Notes: generated by a model not told the origin, from the sequence alone. A DNA stretch of 64,000 nucleotides from Ischnura elegans (GCF_921293095.1 NC_060254.1:57830069-57894068), one strand, 5' to 3'; shown: positions 10,101 to 21,620, numbered from the stretch's first letter. Numbers and translations are program-made.

Positions 10101-13084
10101 GCTGTGCACAAGACGTTCCATTCATGGGCCGTTTGTGGGTAGAGCGTGCGAACAATTCCCAAACACTTCATGAACGGCCTAGGAAATTTTTCAAGTTTTA
10201 AGTTAATATCTGATACTAATTTTGCATAGAAAATTATGAACACAATGATGATTGTTTTCCTTATGATCAATTATGAAAAATAGTGAATCATGGATAAATT
10301 ATTTCATTTAGTAATCATGGAGGAGATGTGCAGAACTAAAATATATGTTCATGAAGCGTTCATGTTGTGCAGGAGCCGTGCACAAGGCGTTCCGTTCATG
10401 GGCCGTTCGTGGGTACCAGGTTAGAGCGTGCGAACAATTCCCAAACACTTCATGAACGGCCCAGAAAATTTGTGAACCGTTTGCACAGTACGTGCACAGC
10501 TTACGAACACTTAAGCGAACAGTTCATTTTCACCAGGGATCCCAGTTCAGTGGTGGCAGACATTCTCAGAGACTGATGATTGAGACTTTTGCGGGATGGT
10601 GCAGCATGTGTAGCAAGGTTTTCAGGTTGACCTCCCCATCGATTCATCTTCATGACTGCAGTTTCGCCAGCGTTGCAGCTGGCGTCTTCAGGTTCAAATT
10701 GTTTGATGTAGGTTTTCCCACCTACTATGCAAGGCCGAGGACCACATGCCCATGAATACCCAAAGCGGAATATACGAAGTTAAGTGGTCTTGCCGAGACT
10801 CGTACATTGGCCAAACATCAAGAGCCATGCAATGCAGAATGCAAGAACACCTAAGGGCCACCAAAAATATCCGTTATCCACCAACGCCGAGCACGTATGG
10901 GAAGTACCAACATGTGGACTTTGAAAATGCAAAAATCATTGCTAGAGAGAAGCATTACTTTCCCCGACTCATCCGAGAGGCTATCGAAATAGCAAAAACA
11001 TTCAAATTCAACAGGGAGGACAGCTATTCACTCTCAAAACACCTGGAAGAGACTGTTACCCAAACAGACCAATCAGAACGCACCCAGCCCAAACCAAGGC
11101 CCATATAAGATGGCCAATAACCTGCATCAAACACTTTGAACCTGAAGACGCCAGCTGTAATGCTGGCGAAACTGTCGTTTTTCGCCTTTTACATCAGGGC
11201 TCTTCAACAAGTTTTAAAAAAATCACAAACCATGCCCTGAATAGCGGAAACCTACCCAGGTGAGACTCGAACCCGCAACCTCTTGTTTGGTAGGCGAGGG
11301 CTTTACTCCTCTGCCACCAAGGCCAGCAATTCTTGTAAATCATACTTTACATCAGTTTTTTGGTCCAATAACTTTTATAATCTAGTTTTAATAAGAAATC
11401 TCTCGGTGTTATGGCCAGCATTTATGTAAAAGCCTTTGTAGAAATTCTGATTATGTATTGCAATGTCAGGTAAACGTACATGGAAAGCCCAAATTTTCTT
11501 ACCATCCATCGCTTAAGTTCAATGAAAGGAGCATGTCTTAAAATTTTCATGAAATGGGCATTTTCTTCATTTGGAACCTCCTTAACCCTCTTGCACTGGA
11601 GCCTCACAAGGGAAAATGATTTCCCTACGTAAAAGTACTTCACGAAAATTATTACTCCCCTTTACTTAGGTCTCGGCTGGAGTAGAATCAAGACCATAGG
11701 CAACCATTTTTACAGCATAAGTAGACTGGAAACTTATTGTTATGATTTTTTTATGTAAACAAAAATTTATGGTCCTTATCATTGATTTTAGTTCAAGTGT
11801 GGCATTCTTCTGTGCAATCGATTTTTTTAAATGAAATTCTAGAAATACATAATATTATCTTATATAAGAAATTCCTATTGTCCTATGAATTATATTCCTT
11901 GATTTACATATTTATGAAAATACTCTCCACATCTCTCGCCAGTACCCCAGGAAGAAGGATAGCACTAAGAGGGTTTATTGCTTGAGACACGGTTATTTCC
12001 CTATCCTCTATGCAGGGTATATTCAATATCTATTCTTCACTAAATCTGTGTTGGCCATAGCGAGATAGGCTCGAAAAATTTAAGTTAACTGAACTTAGAA
12101 AGTCCATGATATGTATTTGCTGTGAATGCTGATTATTAGCATTGTGAATTGGCCCATTTTCTATTGTATTTATACCATCGATTGTAAGAGAACAACTGGA
12201 TGAGGAAGATTTTCTTGTCATCTTAACTTATTTTTGCCTTTCAACTCCTGAATTCTTTAAATTAATGAAAATATTTGGGTATCAGTCATCAATACCATTG
12301 CAAAAACATAAAACAGAAGGATATGATGAGAACTTTTTGATTCTACTCTAGTGAGAGAGTCCTTACTTCTAAAAATGCCTATTGAGCCAAAATTCATATT
12401 ACAGCACCAACTCATGAAAAATGGGCAGCAACTATTGCTTTTTTTATTTTGAAGTATCAGAGAATGGCTGATAAAGGAAGATTTTTTATGATATCCTATC
12501 ATTCTCTTCTGATTGCTAATTGTCATATTACTGAACGACGTCATTTCAAAGACAGATCAGAAGGGTATAGATTGTAAGGACTGGACTTTCTGTGTATCAT
12601 TTCTGTAAACTATTGATGTCATTTTTTACTATTTTAGTTTATTGAATGAAAAACTTAAACTTAGTGATGTTTCACGGATTGCAGTGGTACTAGCCAATGT
12701 TTCAAGTGAGCTACAGCTATTATGGTAGGACATACTGTAAATCAGTAAAGACCTGCATTAATATCATTAACATCTATGAATCATCTAAAAGTTTATATTT
12801 CTATTTCATATACATGAAGTTTCTCAAATTTTTTCAAGTCATTATCAAATGTATTACTTTTTCAGGTGAGAGCTGGTGAATCACTCATGAAGCTTGTCTC
12901 TGACATCAAGCAGTATTTAATATTGAACGATTTTCCTTCAGTTAACGAGGCCATTGCTCAGAATTCAAAATTGTTCAGAACAAAGCAACAAGAATGCGAC
13001 CAAAAGTTGATGAGCTTGAGGGATGACATGGCTGCTGATTTATATGATCTGGAGGAGGAATATTATACCTCAATTTATAAATAA
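7166..13084 (+). CDS. MED22: Mediator complex subunit 22 (Surf5)
   Basis: Head-module subunit of Mediator, which links activators to RNA polymerase II in the nucleus. Three coding exons, 7166-7268, 7891-7991 and 12866-13084, total 423 bp and 140 aa, close to the fly protein (about 143) and matching the conserved core of the longer human form. Recognised from [18 protein letters not shown], the RLKDD block, [37 protein letters not shown] and [15 protein letters not shown]. Splice sites: GAAG/GTAATT, ATA/GTAAGC, acceptors TTCAG. It is mostly helical, as expected of the family. Divergent from RpL7A. Intron 2 is 4.9 kb because of mobile DNA. Confidence 0.97.
8112..10538. mobile_element. fold-back-like DNA element with GTTCATGAAC subrepeats
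   Basis: Ends are a perfect 22-bp inverted repeat beginning CCCTGGTGAAAATGAACTGT, at 8112 and, reversed, ending at 10538. Both flanks read AT next to the ends; no longer target duplication is clear. Inside, 8112-8510 holds about 20 GTTC half-sites of a GTTCATGAAC-type palindrome and a 184-bp direct repeat. 9150-9383 is an inverted, diverged copy of that zone ending in its own CACCAGG. 10020-10520 contains two direct units with period 282 bp. No transposase is visible. It could instead be two nested elements (8112-9383 and a later part). Lies in MED22 intron 2. Confidence 0.65.
8690..8965. repeat. G-tract interspersed repeat (hAT-MITE-like)
   Basis: Begins near GTGAATCCAGGATATTTTT and ends with a C-tract then CTAAATCAGCC. 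It resembles the terminal pattern of the G-rich MITEs elsewhere in the window. No target duplication seen. Nested within the 8.1-10.5 kb element. Confidence 0.35.
10659..11174 (+). mobile_element. truncated Penelope-like element with inverted ends
   Basis: Arms 10659-10712 and 11121-11174 are about 54-bp inverted repeats surrounding the GIY-YIG frame. Read on the plus strand the right arm is CCTGAAGACGCCAGC, a loop, GCTGGCGAAACTG. This stem between CTGAnGA and GAAAC resembles the hammerhead-like motif of PLE terminal repeats, although one extra base after CTGAAGA departs from the strict hammerhead core. Confidence 0.7.
10746..11108 (+). CDS. GIY-YIG endonuclease domain of a Penelope-like retroelement (remnant)
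   Basis: A 120-residue frame with the GIY motif (SGIYEVKW, about residue 8), the YIG motif (SYIGQTSR, about residue 20), the CRMQEH arginine/histidine block, and downstream [24 protein letters not shown] and [15 protein letters not shown]. This arrangement is typical of the C-terminal endonuclease of Penelope-like elements (PLEs), which nicks target DNA for retrotransposition. No reverse transcriptase is present upstream, so this is a 5'-truncated remnant. It lies in MED22 intron 2 in the same orientation as the gene and is flanked by inverted terminal segments at 10659-10712 and 11121-11174. Confidence 0.88.
   Translation: MPMNTQSGIYEVKWSCRDSYIGQTSRAMQCRMQEHLRATKNIRYPPTPSTYGKYQHVDFENAKIIAREKHYFPRLIREAIEIAKTFKFNREDSYSLSKHLEETVTQTDQSERTQPKPRPI
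11215..11328 (-). repeat. tRNA-Gly-derived SINE (family B)
   Basis: On the minus strand: TTGGTGGCAGAGGAGTAAAG (A-box region), CTCGCCTACC (anticodon arm like tRNA-Gly GCC), GGTTGCGGGTTCGAGTC (B box), then a shared non-tRNA body. Related copies are at 42.4 and 44.3 kb. In MED22 intron 2. Confidence 0.75.
11329..12865. other. remainder of MED22 intron 2
   Basis: AT-rich intronic sequence. I see no coding signal, RNA gene or clear repeat before the exon 3 acceptor. Confidence 0.5.
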
Positions 13085-13182
13085 TTTTTTTACAATTCAC
13101 CCTCCATTGTCATGTTTTCATTTTTGAAAGTAATTATGTGTTTGTCTTCTGTGAAGATACAGGAATTGACTTTTAATGGTTA

Positions 13183-13425
13183 TATATTTTGTTGTCTGTA
13201 CTTGATGAGTAGTTAGTTTCAGCTAAATAAATTATGAGAAAAACATGCTGATATCCTTCAATTTTTTTTGAAAGAGGTGAGAAAATATTTTTTGAGCAAG
13301 AACAACTATTGGATATATTTTGTTGTCTGTACTTGATGAGTAATTAGTTTCGGCTAATTAAATTATGAGAATAACATGCTGACATCCTTCAATTTTTTTG
13401 GAAGAGGTAAGAAAATATTTTTGTT
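13183..13425 (+). repeat. imperfect tandem duplication of the MED22 3' UTR end
   Basis: Two units of about 112 bp (13183-13294 and 13314-13425), period 131 bp, share TTTTGTTGTCTGTACTTGAT, the poly(A)-signal region and an AACATGCTGA block. Unit 1 has AATAAA; in unit 2 the same place reads AATTAAA, containing the alternative signal ATTAAA. Confidence 0.85.
13226..13231 (+). terminator. MED22 polyadenylation signal
   Basis: AATAAA 142 bp after the MED22 stop. A duplicated downstream copy of the region carries ATTAAA instead (about 13356-13361). Confidence 0.7.
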
Positions 13426-13431
13426 ACAAGT

Positions 13432-15255
13432 ACAAGTTAAGGTGTGAATGCATAAATGACTTTGGTGGAATGGAACATGTAGGAATGTATGGACCAAATT
13501 ACAGTCCAGCTGCCCAGAGTTGTCTGATGATGGGCAGAAGTATCTAGTTCAGAGTAGGGGGCAAAGTTGCCTAGTAAGGAAGGGAAACGTCCACGTTACA
13601 TGCAAACAAATGGTTTCCGTGAAGAAAGGAGCCGGAGGGGATGACAAACGTGAAGGATCCAAAGGAGAAATTCCTTGTTTTGCCGGTTCAGGCTTGCTTC
13701 AGTGCTACATAAGCATGAGACAAAGTTGAATGACTAGGCGAGGGAGTGAAGTGCATTTGAAGGACAGCGATTGGCTGTAAACCATTCTAGCGTAGGGTTC
13801 TCTGCCCCTCATTTTGCACTGTCGTTGGACAACTCTCGCCAGCCAGACAGTGGAACAGGTTCTTTTTTTCTCTTCAAGCACTTGCACAAGTTTGGTGATT
13901 ACAAGGTGCATTTTCGTGTTCATTCACGCATTCATAAATTAAGATATTAACTTGTACATATTAATAAGTCTTGTAACCAGGCCTTAGAGCTATGCGAGGA
14001 AACCTTCAAAATTATTGATTTTTTCAGAACTATTTCGGCCGCTGTCCCAGTAACCACTTAGAGCATTAAAAGGCCCTTCATCACCATGATGAGTGTTACT
14101 CAAAACCAAAAGACTGAAGAAAGAAAGAAGCTCTCTATACTGTCATTTTACTTACTGGACTTGGCTTACAATCCAAAAAAAAAAAGTCCAAAAAGAAGAA
14201 AATGACGTTATTGCTGTGAATATCTACATTGTAACTTAGCAAACTTAATGGCTTAACAATACAGTCCCTTTAAAATCAACAGTTTTGTCATTAATTACTT
14301 AAGGTATGCTCTAAAATGAAAAATACAAGTTATTTTAAGGAAGAAGGCAATGGGTTTTAAACTATGAAGGCTGAATTCAATGTGTCGATGGTGATGCTTG
14401 CATAGCTTTTGGCAAGATGGCATAGCATTTTATCACATGCTATGCTTTCAAAGTGTGTACAACCAAATGAAATCAAAAATTCAACCTAAATGAGCTGCTT
14501 CCATTTGAGGCTATGACTATTAAGATATTGATATTGAATATTAAGGCTTGATTTATTTCCTATTTTTTCCGAATGGCTCGCAGGTGGGAAATCATGGATA
14601 ATTAAAATGCTTAGGACTGTATTCGGGTACTAAGAAGGGTTCATCAAGGGTGCGTCAAGGTGGACAGTAACGACAAGCATAGAGTAGACAGTAACATTTA
14701 AAGTTTTTAAACATGTTGATAAATTGCTTCCATGGAGTTGTTACAAATTCCCTGACTAAAATCTTCTTTTCCCCTGATATTTACAAGCTCTCTTATGATC
14801 ATCACATAACATTTCAGCTCGACTATGACAATCACTGCCAGCTTGATCTGACACATCATAGTTCTTACTGGTAATTTGGAGTAGTCAAATTTTGTGCAAG
14901 AGAAACATGGCAAAGCTGAGCATTTTCTTCTAGAATTACTAGGAGGTAACAAAATAAATTAAATTTGTGGCAATATCGTACAAACAATTCTATGCAGGCA
15001 AACCGTAATTTCAAACAACAATGATATAAATGGTTTCATATGGAATTAATCAAATTTCATAGGAAAGTAAACAAATCTGAAAAAGCTTGACATGTCGAAG
15101 AGGAAGTCATCAGCCAGTCGACAGCGTAGAGGTGAAATTTCCCTAGCACCATGGATGGGATTTCCTAACCTGTAATAATAATCGTGATAAAAATCTTAAA
15201 ATTTCAAATTGCATACTATTCTAAAATTCCACGTAATGGAATTGCTGGTAAAGGG
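13432..15255. other. intergenic, nothing recognised
   Basis: Short frames only, none with recognisable domains or codon structure; no repeat identified. Confidence 0.5.
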
Positions 15256-15440
15256 TATGTACCTGCAGGGACACAGCTAGGAATTAAGGCTAGGGGGGGT
15301 TTCAGGCGCAACTAATACTGGGGAGCTTGGAGTATTGCATACCCGCCAGGGTAAGCGGGAGGTGCGAAGGCCCTCCGCCAGAAAAAATTAAGATAAACGG
15401 TTCTAAATGGTGATTTTTACAGCCTAATGAGGGATATTTC
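15256..15440. repeat. G-tract interspersed repeat
   Basis: Starts ACACAGCTAGGAATTAAGG followed by a G-run. Its internal block GGAGTATTGCATACCC with AGGCCCTCC and CCAGAAAA is shared with the copy at 37.06-37.31 kb. Confidence 0.5.
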
Positions 15441-15469
15441 CATGGCCCTTATATACTGGTTGCTGATTT

Positions 15470-15708
15470 CCGGCTCGGGAGTGTTGCCTCAACGGACGCT
15501 TTAACCCCTAACATGCCTCCCCTCAAACACAACTCTGGGCACAGTCGCGCTGTCACTAGGGAAAATATGGAACTAACTGCGCTGTCAGCGGCGGTATATG
15601 CTTTCGACAGCGCAGTTAGTTCCATATTTCCCCTAGTGACAGCGTGACTGTGCCCAGAATTGTGTTTGAGGGGTAAAAGCAGCCGTCGAGGCAACACTCC
15701 AAAGCCGG
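15470..15708. mobile_element. palindromic MITE with long terminal inverted repeats
   Basis: 239 bp made almost entirely of two arms of about 110 bp, starting CCGGCT and including CAAACACAA, TGGGCACAGTC and ATATGGAACTAACTGCGCTG, around a short centre. The left arm has an extra 12-bp segment. No target duplication is obvious. No coding capacity. Confidence 0.75.
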
Positions 15709-16382
15709 AATATGTCGGGAGATTAGCTCATAAAAGAATTACTAACATCTTTTTACGCATAGTTGAATTTTAACTGATTTCTAGCATTAATTACAACAAA
15801 GTTTGTGAAAACAGCAACTGTACGTCCCGAAGTCCAATATTTTCTATGCTAAAATTTTGTTTAAAATTGTTTATGCACAAAACTAAATGAAGAATTCATT
15901 TCAAAGTATTAAAAAATTGTAGTTTGCAACAAAATGAATCATTTCAAAAATCGTTGACAATATAACAGCTTTGCAACAGATTCCTGCAATGAGGACGATC
16001 ATAAATGTTGCCGAGGAGTGGCTCTAGGGTCTCACTAAGCTGGGTCTCAGGCCGAGCCTAAATGCATCCGACAATTGCTACCTCAGCAGTCACTTCCCTT
16101 TCCTCGCATCGGCTAGAGCCAATGTCCGGTCGTTTATGTTGAAAAATCCACGACAGCTATATCCAACTCTAGGTCTTCTGCATAAGAAAATGCCCTTTCC
16201 GCTCCACCTGACCTTCGGCAGGAAAGGGTTTAGGTCTGGTTGCACAGAGCATAAACCTGTATGACAGTGTCGAAATGCATGAACAATTTCAGTAGACTGG
16301 AACAAAAAATGTACCATTGAATGAACCAAATTAGAACAGGTTCTATTATCCATATACACATTTGTAAAAGTAGGATGGTTAC

Positions 16383-16626
16383 ACAAGCATAGGCAAATTT
16401 AAGGGGGGGACCCAAAAGCTTAAAAATTAGACAAAATTTTTTAACCAGTTATCATTAATTTCCTTTTGTTTTTTAGTGTTACAGTGCCTTGATCATTTGT
16501 TTCCATAATAATAACTTCAAAACAAAGAGAACATTTCGTTAAGTATTTGTTGAATCTAGTTTTTTAATTCTAAGTATGAGATCATTTGCCTTGTGCCCTC
16601 CAGAAAAAATCCTTGATCCGCCCCTG
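16383..16626. repeat. G-tract interspersed repeat (hAT-like ends)
   Basis: Left end CATAGGCAAATTTAAGG followed by a G-run; right end CCTTGATCCGCCCCTG. The ends are imperfect inverted repeats of the CAGGGGCGGATC type seen in hAT MITEs. Flanking duplication uncertain. Confidence 0.45.
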
Positions 16627-17088
16627 ACACAGAACATTTGTGTGTTGATTCATACATTTAGACATTGACTCATACTGATTGATGAACTGTCTAACCAGGC
16701 CTTTAAATAGGTAACACAATTTTGCTCCAAAGTTGACATGCTATGAAGGAGCTAAAATTAAAGCAATACATAGCATTGAATGGAATACATATTATTTTAA
16801 CAAGTTATATATGGCAAGAATATATTACCAAGAATGAAATCAACAGAGTTTTTACAAAACTATGAAAAATAACTTACAGCGGTCATTATTACCTTCAAAG
16901 TGAGTCTGAAATTAAAAATCAGTAATCACTTCCGCAGTAAAATATGATATCAATGTAATAACACTTTCGTTGAAACTATAGAAAAAAATAAATAACAGAG
17001 CACCGAAGCTGAATTACTCACAGGTCTCGTAATTCGACTCATTTGTACTTACAAATAGGCACTTTGTCAATTATCTCACAGGATAATG

Positions 17089-18161
17089 CTAAGTGCACGG
17101 CACTCTCTCGTTTATCCAGTTAGTTAAATTAATTATTTGCTCCCTAGTAATTTCGTGGGTAACTCGTCTAGCAATAGTCATAGTCCCATCGACTCCACAT
17201 CTCTGTAACTGTTTCAATGTCTCAGCACCCCACTCCATTGGCACCAACTCATCACAATCTCCATGCATCATGCAGAGCGGTGGCAAGGGCTTCTGTGCAG
17301 TCGTCTCCAACGTCTGGAAATTATGATGCATGCGGGGCGGTAAATAAAAACCACAGTTATTTTGAATTTTGTCTAGAACATCAAGGGAGACACTGAGACG
17401 AATCACTATGTACTACCTGGTATACAATTGAAGAATCGTTTAGAAATGACGAAATAGCAAAACACCCCCCAACACTTTGAAACATCCTGTAAGTTAAATG
17501 CAAAGCCATGGCTCCACCCATGGAGAATCCACCTGCAAAAACCAATTCCATATTTAGAGATAATTATACCCCTCATTTGTTCACATTAGTCTAAGGTAAC
17601 CAAGATTACCGATGATGATCCGATTAAGTGGTATTCCTAACTCAATTTCCTTGTCGACTAATTGTTTCAACGTGCCCATTGATGATTCAATGCTTTCCAA
17701 GCATTCTGGCACTTCTGGTGATATACTGTGACGGTCAAACCAAACGTTTGATGGCTACAACATAGAGGATTCGTTAGCAAAATGCTGTGAAATGTAGAGA
17801 AATTAAATCTTTCGAATACTACTGCTACAACACAAAGCCGCAAAACCAAAGGTCAAGACAAACTTACTACACCACCCATCGGTTTGTAATTTAATACTGG
17901 CGCCGTGGGGAAAAGAACTCGTAAATGCGGAAATTTCCATTCCTTAGCAAGCATTTCTTTAATCCACAGCCTTACCCCATTCCCCGTGTCCCCTGTAATC
18001 CAAATGGGTAATGGGAAAATAGTAAAGTCACATTTTTTACGGTTTCTTTAACACATACGATGATCATGTTGAGCGAACAAACCAGATCCGTGAAGAAAAA
18101 TAACAGAACCAGATGGCTGTTGATTAAGTTGAATATTTGTCATAAGACGAGGAACACTCAT
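17089..18161 (-). CDS. LYPLAL1-like: lysophospholipase-like 1 / acyl-protein thioesterase, tandem copy A
   Basis: Alpha/beta-hydrolase of the acyl-protein thioesterase/LYPLAL1 group, predicted to hydrolyse thioester- or ester-linked acyl groups in the cytosol. Five exons on the minus strand: 18083-18161, 17868-17992, 17610-17754, 17417-17532 and 17089-17313; 690 bp, 229 aa (human LYPLAL1 237). Oxyanion loop FLHGSGDTGNG (about residue 22), NVWFDRH, nucleophile [10 protein letters not shown], catalytic Asp in [13 protein letters not shown] and catalytic His in VTHEI are all intact. The start MSVPRL is chosen because it gives a first exon identical in length to copy B. Introns are 77-113 bp. The donor of intron 1 (GTTTGT) is weak. 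Tandem partner at 22508-26288. Confidence 0.95.
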
Positions 18162-18365
18162 TTTATCGCTGAACTCAACACAAAATTAAAAACAGCCGGG
18201 CAAAACACAACTGGAGGGGGAATCTGGCAAGCACGGACATAAACAACAGAGAATGCTCTCGTACGCAGTATTTGCCACCTTTGCCACTGCTCCAGAAATT
18301 TAGTACACTGAGACGACTGCTACGCCGCTATTATGGCTCTAAACGTGTACGTTATTCGATACAAA

Positions 18366-19910
18366 ATAGGGTTGTTCAAGCCTATCAAAACGGTCTAAAA
18401 AAACGAATTTATATCACTTCTGATGTAATTTCATTTTGATTGGGATGAATGACAGATGCGTTGAAAAAGTAATGATGGAATTATTAGCAATCAAAATTCG
18501 AACAATTTTAAACGCCGCCAAAAACGGTCGGCCATCTTGAAATAGAGGTGATGACGACACAAGCCTGTACGGCTGGCCTGTACCCTCGATCGCTTGATGC
18601 CAAGCTGAGTACTCTGCATGCCGACTGGACATTTGCCAAGGTCATTCCTTATTTTGAAATGGCCTATGTTGTGCATGAAGCTTCCGGATGGATCAAGGCG
18701 ACATGAAATCCATTCTTCAAGTTAGACAGGCAATGTATGTAGCGTTGACAGGAATTGAAAGTTTTGTATTGCTGCATTTGCTAGGAAACTACGTGCAGTG
18801 AACTTTCATTGTGCTTCTAGTGCAAGTGAACACAATTTGTGCCCTTAATGTACCCCTAAGTGAATGATTGCATATAGACGATGAAGTAAAGAGTGAAGTG
18901 AGTTGTGAATGTAACTGCTTCGACGAAATTATTTATTTCTTCCATGCTAGTTCAATCAACCCTATACATTTCGATCTAAGGTATCTAACTATTGCCTAGG
19001 GGATATTTTTCATATTTGAGCTAGTTGTGCTTTAGGGATACATCGAACGCATATTAATTTTCAATCGTTTGTTCGCTTCTAAGTTCCGTTTGATTTTATT
19101 ACCTATTCATTTTGAGCATTCACGAGTGTTTACATTTCACGAATTTCGTTGCGCTGTTGTTTGTTTTTGTTTTGGTCATATTTTGGTTACGGTAAGAGTA
19201 ATAGTGAAATTCGAAGTTTTTTGATGTTACAATAACCGGTTTAGCTATTTGTTTCAGCCTATTCATTTCATTGTCCTCGAAATGTCAATGTGAAATAACG
19301 TAAACTGATTCTAAGTCGTTAGTGATGAGTGAGAAGTGAGGTGTGGAGAATCTTTCGAACTTCAAGGAGTGCTAATTCTTTTAGCGTGTGCATAGTGATT
19401 GGAAAACCGATTATCATGTTTTATTAGTGTTTTATATTTATTGTGAGTCAAGTTTTTCATTGAATCAGTTGATTCGGAATATATTCGAATAATTCGTATC
19501 AAAAAGACAACTCGTGAAATGTGTACGTTGTAGTGCTATTTATGATATGATGAGCAATAAATATGTACAAGTAAGGGTAATTTTGCTTATTATTACTCTT
19601 ATTAAAGGATAAATTTGGATTTTCTTTGAACACTGATCTGGCGGCAGACGCTGGAGATCTTGAAAAAAAGTGAAATAACCCTGCTGAGCCACTTAAACAA
19701 CACTGCAGTAGGGCATCTACAGGCTTGTGACGTCACACATCAATTCAAGATGGAAGTAGGGCTTTTTGGCGTAACGTAAAATTTGTCACTGTTTAAAGCC
19801 TTCTCTAAACATGTACAATTAAGAAAATAGCATAATATTATTGTCATTGCTCCTTCTGAAGCACGATCTTTCGATTTCTTAAATAAAAAAAATATGGTGA
19901 ACAACCCTAT
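18366..19910. mobile_element. 1.5-kb DNA element with ATAGGGTTGTTCA termini
   Basis: Termini ATAGGGTTGTTCA (18366) and TGAACAACCCTAT (19910) are inverted repeats. Longer imperfect inverted blocks lie inside (about 18510-18600 versus 19690-19790), sharing CCATCTTGAA and ACAAGCCTGTA, the right one including GTGACGTCAC. No transposase frame. Its ATAGGG end and TGACGTCA content resemble the 37.97-38.64 kb element, suggesting related families. Confidence 0.6.
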
Positions 19911-20867
19911 TCCTTATAATCAATATAATAAAAATTTTAAATTAAAAAAAACACAATATAAGTATTAGTTTTTCAACTACTCTTTTTATTTTACTGCAAA
20001 ATTATTGAGGAAATCCGTATTTAATATTTTTAATGCACGTTGGCCGAGTGAACGTTAACGACATCTACAAAATGTGAAAGGAATATCGGACCGGACGATC
20101 ATTGCCCTGTCCCTGTCCTTTCAGTCCAATTTCCAGTTCTTCGCGTACGAATGTGTTAGCAATTCGTTGTTGTGATGTTTAATGGAGGAGATTTTAATCT
20201 TGACCAAAGTCACTTTTAGCTACTTTTAGCCTCATGATTGCCATAAGACTCACACTTCAGAATTAACAAATCATGAAAGAAAGCAAATAGTGGGTTCATC
20301 AGGAAGGGTGAGTGCTCATAGCCTTCTGAAAGCTGCTATGCTGTTTTTACCCCCTAGAATATGGATGCTCTTTACTGCCATTCAGGGTGAGAGCTCTGTC
20401 ATTTTCATGAATTTTCCTTTAAGCTGTTTGTTAGGATCGCGCTGTTAGTTCTGCAAAAGATGAGAAACATAATGGGCTCCTTCAATTAGTTAATAGTTGC
20501 CGATCCTGATATAGTTCGAAAAGTAAAGGGACCAATATTTTTCAAACCAATGCCTACTCCTCAAATTATTGTCAGTGGAAAATCGAGATTTGTAGATAAG
20601 TTGATGACGTTATTATGTTGAGTAGGTCTCGGCATCTCAGATAATCACGGGTCTAGTGCATTGTCTTCATATGATCCGCTGTTTTTCACACTCTGGTGAG
20701 TGAGTCTTTGCCTTCAAGACAGGTTTTTCCTGATGAGCCAGGAGTCCAAAGGTATCATAGACCCATCAAGTGGGTGGCAATGTTTGCATTTTCTTATTTT
20801 AAACTTACGAGAGAATGGATTCAACCGATTTTGGTGTTACTTGGTGGAGGAAGGTAATACTCATGGT

Positions 20868-21047
20868 AGAGAAAACAGTAAAAACAAAGTACTGTCCAAC
20901 AAATAATTTAATGCTGTTTACTAGTTTCAACAGCTTAGCATCATTATTATTGTATTTTAACTTTTCTTGCTAATGATGCTAAGCCATTTAAGTTTGTCGA
21001 CAACATAAAATTATTTGTTGAACAGTACTTAGTTTTTGCTTTGTTCT
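20868..21047. repeat. inverted pair of PLE-type 3' ends
   Basis: Two arms of about 70 bp in inverted orientation, outer part AAGTACTGTCCAACAAATAATTT, inner part GCTTAGCATCATT. Read toward the outside each goes GATGCTAAG, a stem, then GTTGAAAC or its decayed equivalent, similar in layout to the other inverted PLE-end pairs here. A spacer of about 25 bp lies between. Confidence 0.45.
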
Positions 21048-21235
21048 ATCATTAATAGTGCTAGTGAATGGCTGAGGGAGGAAGATTTTTCTGTCGTAAC
21101 TATATTTCCCGTTCCATCCACTGAATTATTTTAATTGACTTCAATTTAAGGTCTCAGTGAATGACTTTTGTTTCTAACACCAGGATCAAACATCACTGTA
21201 CCTATATACATACTCCAATTGAAGTCCACATTCAG

Positions 21236-21620
21236 GCAAGGGGGGATTCAGCTTCTAATTTGTGGGGGGGGCATGACCTGAGTCTGAGGAGTATGGAATA
21301 TCCCCCTGGGGGGAGAGTCTTATTATTTTGTGTAAAATTTTTTGAAATATGCACCTTGGATCGACGTTGAAATTTCATTTTTATTCTCAAAAACAGTTGA
21401 AATTGAGCAATTTTAGACATTTAATAAGTTTAACAATGGAGTAGAAAGAAATAGCTAACAGTAGAGTGTGCTACGCTGTTCAATAAATACAACTCGAACT
21501 TCTGTCACGTTTGGGACTTGCAGCTATTCATTTTCATTTGCTCCCTTTATTAGGATACAAAAACTAATAAAAATTTGGGGGGGAGTTTCATGAACCCTTT
21601 GATTCCCCCCAAAATCTGCC
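21236..21620. repeat. G-tract interspersed repeats
   Basis: Contains GCAAGGGGGGATTCAGC, a long G-run, and at the far side GATTCCCCCCAAAATCTGCC, the pattern of the G-rich hAT-like MITEs. Boundaries uncertain. Confidence 0.35.

Noticed and set aside
10659-11174. True hammerhead ribozyme at the PLE ends
   Set aside because: CTGAAGA and GAAAC flank a perfect stem, but one extra base follows CTGAAGA at the place where the stem should start, and no cleavage-site helix was found by eye. Kept only as hammerhead-like.
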